DNA of 14,079 bases from Bacilli bacterium (GTDB taxonomy: Bacteria; Bacillota_I; Bacilli_A; RF39; UBA660): assembly GCA_017411235.1 (NCBI GenBank), contig JAFPMR010000111.1:1-14079 (forward strand), written 5' to 3'. The notes beneath the pieces are model-generated. The model had not been told where the DNA came from, ran no database searches, and saw only the letters and a program-made list of their open reading frames with translations. The first letter of the stretch is position 1. Each line of letters opens with the position of its first letter. Made by a program: the position numbers and the translations under genes. Shown here one piece after another: positions 1 through 7,604 of this stretch.

Positions 1-78
1 GATACAGTAGAAATCTTAGATGATATCATGGCTAAAACAAAGTTCTCAACTATTCACATTAGTTCATTCCTTGACTAA
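1..78 (+). CDS. C-terminal end of an unidentified protein (5' end outside window)
   Basis: Frame 1 is open from the first base and ends at TAA 76-78, giving 25 residues that finish in KFSTIHISSFLD. The other two plus frames hit stops within about 20 bases. It lies on the same strand as trmB, only 4 bases before the trmB -10 element, so it reads as the tail of a preceding gene. There is no terminator hairpin after its stop, so transcripts may run into trmB. The fragment is too short for me to recognise a family. Confidence 0.6.
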   Translation, partial: DTVEILDDIMAKTKFSTIHISSFLD

Positions 79-82
79 TTTA

Positions 83-91
83 TGATATAAT
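83..91 (+). promoter_or_regulatory. Extended -10 promoter of trmB
   Basis: TGATATAAT, an extended -10 (TG, one base, TATAAT), ends 24 bases before the trmB start. It is followed by a ribosome binding site AAGAGGTG at 101-108. No good -35 lies at 17 bases; TTGACT at 71-76 is too close to serve as one. The expected transcription start near 98 gives a leader of under 20 bases. Confidence 0.7.
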
Positions 92-115
92 CTATTTCGT
101 AAGAGGTGCATAACT

Positions 116-754
116 ATGGAATATAATGTAATAAAAGATGCAGATAAAATATTAGCAAGAAGTAATTATGTAGTACAAAATCCTAAAAACTATAAAAACA
201 AATGGCATGAATTATTTAAAAACAATAATCCTATCCATTTAGAACTAGGAATGGGTAGAGGAGAATTCATAATTACTATGGCTAAACAAAACCCTAGAAT
301 AAACTTCATTGGCTTAGAATTAAATGAATCTCAAACTGCATATGCTGTTCAAAGAATCAATAATCAAAATATCCCTAATCTTAAACTGATATGTGCTAAT
401 GCTAATGATTTATTAGAATTCTTTGGTAAAGAAATAGATACTATCTATCTAACATTCTCAGAACCATGGCCAAAACCAATCGATGAAAAGAAAAGATTTA
501 CTCATGTAAATTATTTAAAAATGTATGATCGTATCTATAAAAAAGATAAACATCTAATTCTAAAAACAGATAACAAAGTATTGTTCTCATATTCATTAGA
601 ATCATTATCTAGTTATTGGTATGAATTCAAAAGAGTAAGTGTTGATCTACATCATGATGAAAGAAACATTCCAAATGTTATGACTGACTGGGAACAAAAA
701 TGTTTTAAAGATGGTAAACAAATCTACTATGTAGAAGCTTATTTTAATAATTAA
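116..754 (+). CDS. trmB: tRNA (guanine-N7-)-methyltransferase TrmB
   Basis: TrmB transfers a methyl group from S-adenosylmethionine to N7 of guanosine 46 in the tRNA variable loop, acting in the cytoplasm. The 212 residues match the family's usual 210-220. Seen in order: the SAM-binding loop ELGMGRG at 43-49; an acidic residue after the second strand (GLEL, 66-69); the family signature FSEPWPK at 114-120 (usually FSDPWPK); KTDN at 150-153; and TDWEQK at 190-195, equivalent to the usual TEYE substrate-binding element. The ATG at 116 follows AAGAGGTG at good spacing. It has its own extended -10 promoter and a hairpin terminator right at its stop codon, so it is probably transcribed alone or with the gene ending at 78. 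Nothing suggests damage or transfer. Confidence 0.96.
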   Translation: MEYNVIKDADKILARSNYVVQNPKNYKNKWHELFKNNNPIHLELGMGRGEFIITMAKQNPRINFIGLELNESQTAYAVQRINNQNIPNLKLICANANDLLEFFGKEIDTIYLTFSEPWPKPIDEKKRFTHVNYLKMYDRIYKKDKHLILKTDNKVLFSYSLESLSSYWYEFKRVSVDLHHDERNIPNVMTDWEQKCFKDGKQIYYVEAYFNN

Positions 755-778
755 GTAAACTATAAGTTTACTTTTTTT
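754..778 (+). terminator. Rho-independent terminator after trmB
   Basis: A 7-bp stem AGTAAAC/GTTTACT (754-760 with 766-772) with loop TATAA is followed by a T-run at 772-778. The stem begins in the last base of the trmB stop codon. The T-run leads directly into the Nudix gene's -10. Confidence 0.85.
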
Positions 779-780
779 AG

Positions 781-786
781 TATAAT
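781..786 (+). promoter_or_regulatory. -10 element of the Nudix gene
   Basis: TATAAT sits two bases after the T-run of the trmB terminator and 18 bases before ATG 805. The preceding bases are TAG, so it lacks the extended TG found at many neighbours, and no -35 is recognisable. The ribosome binding site AAGGAG is at 791-796. Confidence 0.5.
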
Positions 787-804
787 AAAAAAGGAGTTGA
801 TAAT

Positions 805-1212
805 ATGTTTGAAGTAAAACTATTTTCTTTAGAAGAAATTAAAAATCCAGAACTAACTAGAGTAGTTTGCATAACAAAATATAATGACAAACTAGTATAT
901 GTTAAACATCAAGATAGAAATACTTGGGAATTACCAGGTGGTCATATCGAAGAAGGAGAAACATGGCAAGAAGCTTGTAAAAGAGAAATGTATGAAGAAA
1001 CAGGTGCTATAGATATTGAAGTAGAACCTATCTGTTATTACAAGATTTCAACTTATGGATTACTATGATTTTGTAAAATAAACAAACTAGAACAACTTCC
1101 TTCATATGAAATAGAAAAGATAGAATTCTTTACTGAAGAACCTAAAGAATTAACTTATCCAGAAACTCATCATCTATTCTATGAAAAAGCCAAAAAAGAT
1201 AAATATATATGA
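805..1212 (+). pseudogene. Nudix hydrolase interrupted by in-frame TGA at codon 88
   Basis: Nudix proteins hydrolyse nucleoside diphosphate derivatives, such as oxidised nucleotides, using Mg2+. A complete Nudix box is visible at residues 46-68 (G-x5-E-x7-RE-x-x-EE-x-G): GGHIEEGE, then REMYEETGA. The frame stops at TGA 1066-1068 after 87 residues, in the middle of the fold. The same frame then stays open for 47 codons (1069-1209) and reads like the normal end of such a protein: FCKINKLEQLP, an EIEKIEFF strand, LTYPET, then an FYEKAKK helix, ending at TGA 1210-1212. The total of 135 codons suits the family. The interrupted position (GLL-stop-FCKI) is where relatives usually carry a bulky or aromatic strand residue, so TGG to TGA is the simplest history. 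Probably a recent nonsense mutation; read-through of UGA is the alternative. The 87-residue product lacks the last strands and helix and is unlikely to fold normally. Substrate unknown. Confidence 0.8.
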
Positions 1213-1218
1213 TATAAT
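1210..1218 (+). promoter_or_regulatory. Extended -10 promoter of mtnN, overlapping the Nudix stop
   Basis: TGATATAAT is built from the final TGA of the Nudix frame (1210-1212) followed by TATAAT 1213-1218. It ends 16 bases before the mtnN ATG. A start of transcription near 1225 would put the ribosome binding site AGGTG almost at the 5' end of the mRNA. Confidence 0.6.
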
Positions 1219-1234
1219 GTAACAGGTGAAAAAA

Positions 1235-1927
1235 ATGAAAAAAATAGGTATTATCTTCGCCATGAAAAAAGAATTAGACGAATTACTAAAAAGAATTAGA
1301 TTAGAAAAAGAATATAAAATATTTGAATTAACATTCTACGAATGTTCATACCAAGGATTAACTTGTGTATTAGTAGAATCAGGTATCGGTAAAGTAAATG
1401 CTGCACGTGCTACTCAAATACTAATAGATAATATGAAAGTAGATTATATCTTTAATATTGGTGTAGCTGGTGGTATTTCTGATAAATTAGAAGTAGGAGA
1501 CATCGTCATTGGCGATAAACTAATTCAACATGACTTTGACTTAACTGCTTTTAATCATAACAAAGGATATATTCCTAATGTAGGAGACTTCATTCATAGT
1601 GATGACTACTTAATTAGTTTAGCTACATCTATTGAAGAACCTAAAGATTATAATATTTTATTAGGTACTATTGCTTCAGGAGATATCTTCTGTACAGAAA
1701 AATGGATGAGTGAAAAAATAGCTAATAAATTTAATGCTTTATGTGTAGAGATGGAAGGAGCAAGCATTGCTCAAGTATGCTATTTAAGTCATGTACCATT
1801 TCTAGTTATAAGAAGTATTTCTGATACACCAAATGGTAATAACAAAATAACTTATGAAGAATTCCTTCCTAAAAGTGCATCTAATGTAGCAGAATTTCTA
1901 AAAAATATAATAAATAAAATCAAATAA
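1235..1927 (+). CDS. mtnN: 5'-methylthioadenosine/S-adenosylhomocysteine nucleosidase
   Basis: MTAN cleaves the glycosidic bond of methylthioadenosine and S-adenosylhomocysteine to release adenine, recycling products of SAM-dependent reactions such as the methylation by TrmB upstream. Family landmarks in the 230 residues: the N-terminal strand KIGIIFAM with the catalytic acid equivalent to E. coli Glu12 (Glu13 here); the phosphorylase-like GIGKVNAA; GVAGG; DFDLTAF (usually DVDVTAF); SGDIF; VEMEGASIAQVC with the ribose-binding Met-Glu; and RSISD containing the catalytic Asp. All key residues are present, and length is typical. The frame opens at GTG 1226, but that GTG lies inside the ribosome binding site AGGTG (1224-1228), six bases before ATG 1235, so ATG 1235 is taken as the start. 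There is no terminator between the Nudix frame and this gene. Confidence 0.95.
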   Translation: MKKIGIIFAMKKELDELLKRIRLEKEYKIFELTFYECSYQGLTCVLVESGIGKVNAARATQILIDNMKVDYIFNIGVAGGISDKLEVGDIVIGDKLIQHDFDLTAFNHNKGYIPNVGDFIHSDDYLISLATSIEEPKDYNILLGTIASGDIFCTEKWMSEKIANKFNALCVEMEGASIAQVCYLSHVPFLVIRSISDTPNGNNKITYEEFLPKSASNVAEFLKNIINKIK

Positions 1928-1935
1928 AACAAATA

Positions 1936-1944
1936 TGTTATAAT
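1936..1944 (+). promoter_or_regulatory. Extended -10 promoter of the alpha/beta hydrolase gene
   Basis: TGTTATAAT starts 9 bases after the mtnN stop and ends 17 bases before ATG 1962. The ribosome binding site GGTG is at 1951-1954. No convincing -35 is seen. Confidence 0.65.
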
Positions 1945-1961
1945 AAAAGTGGTGATGCTGT

Positions 1962-2870
1962 ATGAGAAAAGAGTATACAATTACATCTAATCAAGATAAT
2001 CTTAAACTAAGTATGTTAGAATATGTTCCTGAACATCCAAAAGCTATTATACAAATAGCACATGGTATGACAGAATGTAAAGAAAGATATGAAGACTTAA
2101 TGGAAGCCTTATCTAAAGAAGGTTTCATTTGTTGTATCAATGACCATCGCGGTCATGGAAAGAGTATAAAAGAAGAAAAAGATCATGGATACTTCTATGA
2201 CTCTACTGGAACATATATTGTTGAAGACCAACATCAAATAACAAATCATTTAAAAGATGAATATCCTAACTTACCAGTATATCTAATTGGTCATAGTATG
2301 GGATCTTTAGTTGTAAGAAGTTATTTAAAAAAATATGATCGTGATATAGATAAACTAGTCGTAATTGGTTCACCAAGCCAAAACAACATAATTGATTTTG
2401 CCATACTACTAGCTAAGTTCCTAAAACTAGTAAAAGGTGAACGTAACTATAGTAAACTCTTAGATGATATAGCAGTAGAAAAATTTAATAAACCATTCTT
2501 AAATGAAGGAATTAGAAATGCTTGGTTAAATTCTGACTTAGAAGAAGTAAAGAAATATAACGAAAATAGTCGATGTGGATTTAGATTCACTATCAATGGT
2601 TACCTAAGTTTATTTAACTTATTAAAAAATACATATAGTAAATTTGGTTGGGAACTAAATAATACAACCATACCAATTCTTTTCTTAGCAGGAGAAAAAG
2701 ATCCAGTAATAATAAATGAATCTGCTTGGTTCAATAGTATTACTTTCTTAAGAGAAATAGGATATCAAAATATTGAATATCATATTTATCCTAATGATCG
2801 TCATGAAGTCCTAAAAGAAAAGAACAGAAAAGAAGTCTATGCAGACTTACTAGATTTCTTAAAAAGATAA
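1962..2870 (+). CDS. Alpha/beta hydrolase, lysophospholipase/monoacylglycerol lipase type
   Basis: A serine hydrolase of the Hydrolase_4 (serine aminopeptidase S33) group, whose members hydrolyse monoglycerides, lysophospholipids or small esters. The 302 residues show the oxyanion segment IAHGMTE (32-38), the strand-turn NDHRGHGKS (60-68) typical of this group, the nucleophile elbow GHSMGS with Ser112, the acid in AGEKDP (Asp247) and the catalytic His in NDRHEV (His281). All three triad residues are in place. There is no signal peptide or membrane segment, so it is cytoplasmic. It has its own extended -10 promoter. The next gene starts 33 bases on with another promoter and no terminator between them. 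Substrate cannot be read from sequence; lipid ester turnover is the likely role. Confidence 0.9.
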   Translation: MRKEYTITSNQDNLKLSMLEYVPEHPKAIIQIAHGMTECKERYEDLMEALSKEGFICCINDHRGHGKSIKEEKDHGYFYDSTGTYIVEDQHQITNHLKDEYPNLPVYLIGHSMGSLVVRSYLKKYDRDIDKLVVIGSPSQNNIIDFAILLAKFLKLVKGERNYSKLLDDIAVEKFNKPFLNEGIRNAWLNSDLEEVKKYNENSRCGFRFTINGYLSLFNLLKNTYSKFGWELNNTTIPILFLAGEKDPVIINESAWFNSITFLREIGYQNIEYHIYPNDRHEVLKEKNRKEVYADLLDFLKR

Positions 2871-2874
2871 AGAA

Positions 2875-2883
2875 TGTTATAAT
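2875..2883 (+). promoter_or_regulatory. Extended -10 promoter of the 2903 gene
   Basis: TGTTATAAT begins 5 bases after the hydrolase stop and ends 19 bases before ATG 2903. A strong purine-rich ribosome binding site (GGGGAGAGG, 2889-2897) lies between. Confidence 0.65.
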
Positions 2884-2902
2884 TAAGTGGGGAGAGGTTT
2901 AA

Positions 2903-3460
2903 ATGGAAACAAATAGAGAAGTAAAAATAGCAATAATTGTTGGCTTAATAATGGTAACAGCATGTATAGTAGCATTTATTATTGCCAAGAACAAAAACAA
3001 TCCAAATGTAACATTGGACGTTCATATTTACAAACATGTAGTTACTGGAGAAGATGGATCAGGTAAATACTTTGAATGTAGTATACCAACAGATTCATTA
3101 TTAGATATCAATAACGACTTTAAAAGAATAATGAATTTAAAAGATTCTAACAAAGTAAGAGAACTAAGTGCTAATATAGAAGGTACTTATAAAATAGCAT
3201 CTGGTTCCAACTTTATAGCATTTGATGCTGATGGAAAAAATTACGTATATAGAAGTGATTCAACAGCAATTTATTCATATTCAACAGAAACATATAAAAA
3301 AGTAGCTGAATTATGCTCTTATATCACAAGAGATTCAGTTGCAGCTTCAGAAGAAAATACAACTACTGAAGAAGAAACAACTGAAACTAAAAAAGAAACA
3401 AAAAAAGAAACTTCAACAAAGAAAAAAACATCTACAACAAAGAAAACTAGTAAAAAATAA
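2903..3460 (+). CDS. Small membrane-anchored protein with Thr/Lys/Glu-rich tail
   Basis: Not a family I recognise. The 185 residues divide into a short N-terminus, one hydrophobic helix at about 8-28 (IAIIVGLIMVTACIVAFII), a predicted extracytoplasmic domain at about 35-150 with alternating polar strands (two cysteines, in YFECSIP and AELCSYI), and a tail at 152-185 made almost only of Thr, Lys, Glu and Ser. The charge around the helix gives no strong topology signal, but a signal-anchor with the bulk outside is the simplest reading. The two cysteines could form a disulfide. The tail resembles the flexible wall-spanning linkers of Gram-positive surface proteins, but no sorting motif follows. 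A strong ribosome binding site and own promoter precede it and a terminator follows, so it is a single-gene unit. Confidence 0.8.
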   Translation: METNREVKIAIIVGLIMVTACIVAFIIAKNKNNPNVTLDVHIYKHVVTGEDGSGKYFECSIPTDSLLDINNDFKRIMNLKDSNKVRELSANIEGTYKIASGSNFIAFDADGKNYVYRSDSTAIYSYSTETYKKVAELCSYITRDSVAASEENTTTEEETTETKKETKKETSTKKKTSTTKKTSKK

Positions 3461-3481
3461 GTGTGGTAATCACACTTTTTT
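3459..3481 (+). terminator. Rho-independent terminator after the 2903 gene
   Basis: Stem AAGTGTG/CACACTT (3459-3465 with 3471-3477), loop GTAAT, then T-run 3476-3481. The stem starts inside the TAA stop. Confidence 0.85.
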
Positions 3482-3487
3482 ATTTGA

Positions 3488-3516
3488 TTTACTAATGTTT
3501 TAAAATACCTTATAAT
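3488..3516 (+). promoter_or_regulatory. Sigma-A type promoter of the 3540-6848 gene pair
   Basis: TTTACT (3488-3493), 17 bases, TATAAT (3511-3516): the best -35/-10 pair in the window. It is not an extended -10. It ends 23 bases before ATG 3540 and follows the previous terminator, so it should drive both genes of the pair. Confidence 0.65.
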
Positions 3517-3539
3517 ATTGATAGAAAAGGGCGGAAGAG

Positions 3540-5234
3540 ATGAACTTATTTAATAAGAGAATCAAAAAAGTAAACGACATCCTTGGAAGTCAAAACTTCT
3601 ATCCTTTTTTATGTGACTTTTCTAATAACGATATAGCTACAGTAATAGATAATTTATCTAAACTAATAAACTATATCTTAACAACAGATTCAAATATTGA
3701 TGAATACGGTTATGAAGTACTACTACCTATAGCAAGTTTATATACCAAAGAAGGAGACTTCTTAATTTATGGAACAAATAGTTATTTAGACAACATCATA
3801 AAACTTACTGGTTTAAATCCTAGATCATCAATAACCGGTTTTAATAAAGACTTAACTATCTTAGATAATACATTGTCATTCTTAAGCGAAAATCATTACA
3901 ATTATTTTCCTTTATATGGTTCTGTCAAAAAAGCTATAGAAGAAGGATTTAGTCATCCAAAATCCGTCTATAAAGGTATCTTAAAACAACCGAGTACAGA
4001 TAAAAGACCAGTAGTAGTAGGTGAAACAGAAACACAATATTACAACTCTATACTTCAAAATAGATTAAAGAACTTACCAGATGATTATCGTAAAACAGGA
4101 ACTACTATTGCCAAAAGAGTATTAAAAGAAATAATTGGTAAAGGTATAACTTTATACTTTATACCTCCAGATAAATATCTAGAACATGATGTCCTAACAG
4201 AAAGAGTACTACCATTTAACTTAAAAAGTATTAAAATACCAAGTCTATATACATTGATAATACAATGTGCTAAAAATAAAAGATTAAATGATGGTACTAA
4301 ATTATCATTAGATACTGGTGAACCTTATATAAGACCAGAACCTAAAATCCATCAATATAGTTCATTAGAATATTATGACTATGAAAGAGTATTCGTAAAT
4401 GATAAATTCCAATATGATAATAATGAACTATCAGGAGACTTATCATATGACTTAGATACCCTTTATACCAGATTAGATCCTAAACATGATCGTGACTTAT
4501 TTGGTGAAACAACACTTGATGAAAGATTAAGAAAAATAGTAAACTCATATGATTACAGTCTTGTCTTAAGAGATGGTAAATACCATATTAGTAATGGAAG
4601 ACATCGTATACTATTCTTAAAACATTACTATGAACAAAACTTACCTGACTGTACCAAACCTTCTCACTTAGAATATCTCACTAATCAAACAACTATAATT
4701 GGTATGGTAAATCATACAATAGAAGATGAAGAAATAAATCGTTACTTAATCTTCTTTGAAGAAAGATTTAAAAACGTCAGTTATTATAAAACAGATATAA
4801 CTAATAGTAATTTTGATATAATAGTTACATGTGGAAACTATGCTTATCATTTAAGTAGTAAAGAAGATCTAATAAGATTTGTTAAACTAATGCGTAAAGA
4901 AGAATATGAGAATCAATACTTCATCGGTTTAAATTCAAATTATTATGAAATATCATATGAAGTAATCATTGCAGAACTATACATAACATTAGGTCCTAAA
5001 TTATTTACTATGAACTTAATGGATGTCGTAAACTACTTACAAAACAATGAAATAACCATTGGTGAAACAAAACTAGATTTTGAAAGCATCAACTACGAAA
5101 GACTATATGTCATGTTTACTTCATTCCTTCATTTAGAACACTTAAATAGATTAAGAGGTCTACCATCAGATGCTTTTACAAAAGCAAGTAAAGTAATAAA
5201 TGAATATTATGAAGAAAGACAAAAAAAGAAATAG
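3540..5234 (+). CDS. Unrecognised 564-residue protein with a ParB-like GRHR motif
   Basis: No family recognised for the full length. It has no signal peptide or membrane helix, so it is cytoplasmic. The N-terminal 130 residues look helical. Around 325-370 the order is: helix TLDERLRKIVNSY, strand SLVLRDGKYHIS, then NGRHRILFLKHYY with Gly353, Arg354, His355, Arg356. This resembles the ParB/sulfiredoxin fold, in which a strand ending in DGKY is followed by a GERR, GHHR or GRHR nucleotide-binding loop and a helix. The C-terminal 170 residues mix strands and helices, and the end is highly charged (EERQKKK). The TAG stop overlaps the AGGAGG ribosome binding site of the next gene, 12 bases before its start, so the two are co-transcribed and probably translationally linked. 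It is the only gene here ending in TAG. Function unknown; the ParB-like reading is inference. Confidence 0.85.
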   Translation: MNLFNKRIKKVNDILGSQNFYPFLCDFSNNDIATVIDNLSKLINYILTTDSNIDEYGYEVLLPIASLYTKEGDFLIYGTNSYLDNIIKLTGLNPRSSITGFNKDLTILDNTLSFLSENHYNYFPLYGSVKKAIEEGFSHPKSVYKGILKQPSTDKRPVVVGETETQYYNSILQNRLKNLPDDYRKTGTTIAKRVLKEIIGKGITLYFIPPDKYLEHDVLTERVLPFNLKSIKIPSLYTLIIQCAKNKRLNDGTKLSLDTGEPYIRPEPKIHQYSSLEYYDYERVFVNDKFQYDNNELSGDLSYDLDTLYTRLDPKHDRDLFGETTLDERLRKIVNSYDYSLVLRDGKYHISNGRHRILFLKHYYEQNLPDCTKPSHLEYLTNQTTIIGMVNHTIEDEEINRYLIFFEERFKNVSYYKTDITNSNFDIIVTCGNYAYHLSSKEDLIRFVKLMRKEEYENQYFIGLNSNYYEISYEVIIAELYITLGPKLFTMNLMDVVNYLQNNEITIGETKLDFESINYERLYVMFTSFLHLEHLNRLRGLPSDAFTKASKVINEYYEERQKKK

Positions 5235-5246
5235 GAGGAAACAAAA

Positions 5247-6848
5247 ATGAAAAAGAATATAATTAATTTATTAATTACACTAGTAATAGGTTTTATAGTA
5301 TTCTATCTAACCTTACCAGCAATCAACTTAAATAACCCAGGCTTCTATGCATTTGTAGCATTCTTACTAATCGTCTTTGGCATCTTAGATGCTGTAACAG
5401 GTAAAAAAGTTGAAATAATTAAGAAAGGTAAAGCTCATATCAGTATTAGTAAGTTTGGTGGTAAATTCCCAATCTGCTTAGCAATTATAGGTGTAATGGT
5501 AGTGCTAGGAATTATCATTAACTTTATATGTTCACCAATCTTTAATGCTAAAAGCTACCAACAACGTATAACAGTTGTAGATGGTAACTTTACTGAAGAT
5601 ATTGAAGAAGTAAACTTCAACCAATTACCATTACTAGATAAATCTTCATCTCAGGTATTAGGTGATAGAGTAATGGGTGAAATAAGTGAACTAGTTTCTC
5701 AATTCTATGTATCTGACTTATATACACAAATCAACTACAATAACGATATCTTAAGAGTAACACCATTAGAATATGCTGACTTCTTTAAATGGTTATCAAA
5801 TAAGAAAAATGGTGTAGTAGGTTATATCACTGTTAATAGTGTTAATGGTGAATCAAAACTAAACAGACTAGATAAAGGAATGAAATATGTATCTAGTGCT
5901 TACTTTAATGATAATCTAGAAAGAAAACTAAGATTTAGTTATCCAACAGAAAACTTTGGTAAAATATCATTTGAAATAGATAATGAAGGAAAACCATATT
6001 ACATAGTTCCAACAATTAAATATACTGCCTTTGGATTAAAAGCTAAAGTAACAGGTGTAATAATCTTTGATCCAATAACTGGTGACTCAACAAAATATAA
6101 ATTAGAAGACATACCTACATGGGTAGATATAGCATATAGTGCATCTCTAATTATTGAACAAGTTGATGACTGGGGAACTTACAAAAATGGTTTCTGGAAT
6201 AGTATCTTTGGTCAAAAGAATGTAGTTAATACAACAGAAGGATATAACTACTTAGCAATGAATGATGACATCTATCTATATACAGGTATAACAAGTGTAG
6301 TAAGTGATGAATCTAACTTAGGATTTATTCTAACAAACATGAGAACAGGTAAAACAACATACTATAATGTACCTGGAGCAGAAGAGTATAGTGCTATGAG
6401 TAGTGCAGAAGGACAAGTACAAGATATGCGTTATACTTCAACCTTCCCATTATTAATAAACTTAAATGGACGTCCTACATACTTAGTAAGTCTAAAAGAC
6501 TCTAACGGATTAGTTAAAATGTATGGTTTCATTGATGTAAAAGACTATCAAAAAGTATCTGTAACAGATGCTTCAAAAGGTATTATTGCAGCTAAAGATA
6601 ACTATCTAGCATCAATTAAAAAAGAAGCAAAAGATGAAGAATTAGTTATAGAAGAAATAAAAGTAGATTCCATTAAAGAAGCTACAATAAATGGCTATAC
6701 ATACTATTACATAACATCAGATAGTAAAAAGTTTAAAGTATCAATTAGTTCTAGTGATCAATTACCATTTATTAAACCAGGGGATACTTTAAAAATCGGT
6801 TATTATGACTTAGATAGAGAAATAATAGATATCGAGAAAATATACTAA
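5247..6848 (+). CDS. Membrane protein with three N-terminal helices and a large outer domain
   Basis: I cannot name a family. The 533 residues start with hydrophobic helices at about 5-24, 32-49 and 75-95. The Lys-rich loop 53-73 between helices 2 and 3 should face the cytoplasm, which puts residues 96-533 outside. That domain is rich in beta strands with repeated Tyr-containing turns (PYYIVPTIKY, TYLVSLKD, YTYYYITSD), contains an Asp/Gly segment IIFDPITGDSTKY, and ends without a further helix. It is downstream of the ParB-like gene with 12 bases between; the ribosome binding site AGGAGG overlaps the upstream TAG, and there is no promoter between, so the pair should be made together. A perfect palindromic terminator closes the unit. 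Such tethered outer domains suit envelope or surface roles, but no enzymatic motif is visible. Confidence 0.85.
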   Translation: MKKNIINLLITLVIGFIVFYLTLPAINLNNPGFYAFVAFLLIVFGILDAVTGKKVEIIKKGKAHISISKFGGKFPICLAIIGVMVVLGIIINFICSPIFNAKSYQQRITVVDGNFTEDIEEVNFNQLPLLDKSSSQVLGDRVMGEISELVSQFYVSDLYTQINYNNDILRVTPLEYADFFKWLSNKKNGVVGYITVNSVNGESKLNRLDKGMKYVSSAYFNDNLERKLRFSYPTENFGKISFEIDNEGKPYYIVPTIKYTAFGLKAKVTGVIIFDPITGDSTKYKLEDIPTWVDIAYSASLIIEQVDDWGTYKNGFWNSIFGQKNVVNTTEGYNYLAMNDDIYLYTGITSVVSDESNLGFILTNMRTGKTTYYNVPGAEEYSAMSSAEGQVQDMRYTSTFPLLINLNGRPTYLVSLKDSNGLVKMYGFIDVKDYQKVSVTDASKGIIAAKDNYLASIKKEAKDEELVIEEIKVDSIKEATINGYTYYYITSDSKKFKVSISSSDQLPFIKPGDTLKIGYYDLDREIIDIEKIY

Positions 6849-6869
6849 GTACTCAATTGAGTACTTTTT
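6847..6869 (+). terminator. Terminator/palindrome between the membrane protein gene and the XRE gene
   Basis: A perfect 20-base palindrome AAGTACTCAATTGAGTACTT (6847-6866) forms an 8-bp stem with loop AATT, followed by T 6865-6869. It works as a terminator on paper. It also lies 15 bases upstream of a DNA-binding regulator's start codon, so it may double as an operator. Confidence 0.8.
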
Positions 6870-6881
6870 ATATCGCTTAAT

Positions 6882-7568
6882 ATGAAAAACGAAACAATTG
6901 GAACAATAATTAAAAAAATAAGAAAAGACAATAATCTAAGTCAACAACAACTATCTGAAATTCTAGGATTAAATAATTCAACAATCAGTAAATGGGAACA
7001 TGATCTAATCGTCCCTGATATATCTTATTTAATGATAATTAGTGATAAATTTAATATACCATTAGATAAATTAATCAGTGGAGAACTAAAACCTCAAAAA
7101 AAGCCTAAAAAAGGCTTAATAATGTGCATGATAATTCTTATTGAAACAATAATAATTATTAGCTTATCTATTATGAACTATCAAAACAAAATAACAGTAT
7201 ATAAATTAGCAACTAAAGACAACCTTATCATCAATGGTATAGCAATAAAACAAAATAAAAATATCTATTTTAATATCAATAAGATTGAATACATCAATGA
7301 ATCAACAGGAACTAATCTAGAAACAATACCTGAAAACATAACTATAACAGTAGAAATAAATGAAAAAGTCATTATAAATAAACTAATAGAAAACACAAAT
7401 AATAGTAAAATAGAGGAATTATTATCTAATATCACTTTAGAATTCCATGGAAAATATAAAGAAAAAGATTCAATTACAATAAATATATCTATTCAAGAAA
7501 AAGAAACAACAAAAAAGATTTCATCCAAGATAAACCTAATAACAAACCACGATTATATAGAAAAATAA
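6882..7568 (+). CDS. Membrane-anchored XRE/Cro-type transcriptional regulator
   Basis: A one-component regulator. Residues 6-64 form a helix-turn-helix of the XRE (HTH_3) family: IGTIIKKIRKDNNLSQQQL, then the recognition helix NSTISKWE (32-39) and PDISYLMIISDKFNIPLDKLI. A basic linker KPQKKPKKG (70-78) leads into one membrane helix at about 78-98. The remaining 130 residues should be outside and look beta-rich (ITITVEINE, ITINISIQE), a likely sensing or anchoring domain. Such proteins bind DNA from the membrane in response to an outer or membrane signal. There is no ribosome binding site before ATG 6882: the 33 bases back to the previous stop are a terminator plus TATATCGCTTAAT. The HTH pattern begins at once, so the start is right, and translation may be leaderless. 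A palindrome upstream could allow autoregulation. Target genes unknown. Confidence 0.9.
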   Translation: MKNETIGTIIKKIRKDNNLSQQQLSEILGLNNSTISKWEHDLIVPDISYLMIISDKFNIPLDKLISGELKPQKKPKKGLIMCMIILIETIIIISLSIMNYQNKITVYKLATKDNLIINGIAIKQNKNIYFNINKIEYINESTGTNLETIPENITITVEINEKVIINKLIENTNNSKIEELLSNITLEFHGKYKEKDSITINISIQEKETTKKISSKINLITNHDYIEK

Positions 7569-7604
7569 GTGCCATTTGTATTACCAAAATAGCACTTATT
7601 TTTT
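7563..7604 (+). terminator. Terminator after the XRE regulator gene
   Basis: A 10-bp stem AAATAAGTGC/GCACTTATTT (7563-7572 with 7592-7601) has an inner TTTG/CAAA pairing in its 19-base loop and a T-run to 7604. The stem starts inside the end of the coding sequence. Confidence 0.8.

Noticed and set aside
1226..1234. GTG start extending mtnN by three codons
   Set aside because: The GTG is part of the AGGTG ribosome binding site, correctly spaced for ATG 1235; MTAN proteins begin at the KIGII strand.
3361..3460. Thr/Lys/Glu codon run as a tandem DNA repeat or CRISPR-like array
   Set aside because: The repetition is low-complexity protein coding (ACA/AAA/GAA codons) without regular unit length or spacers.
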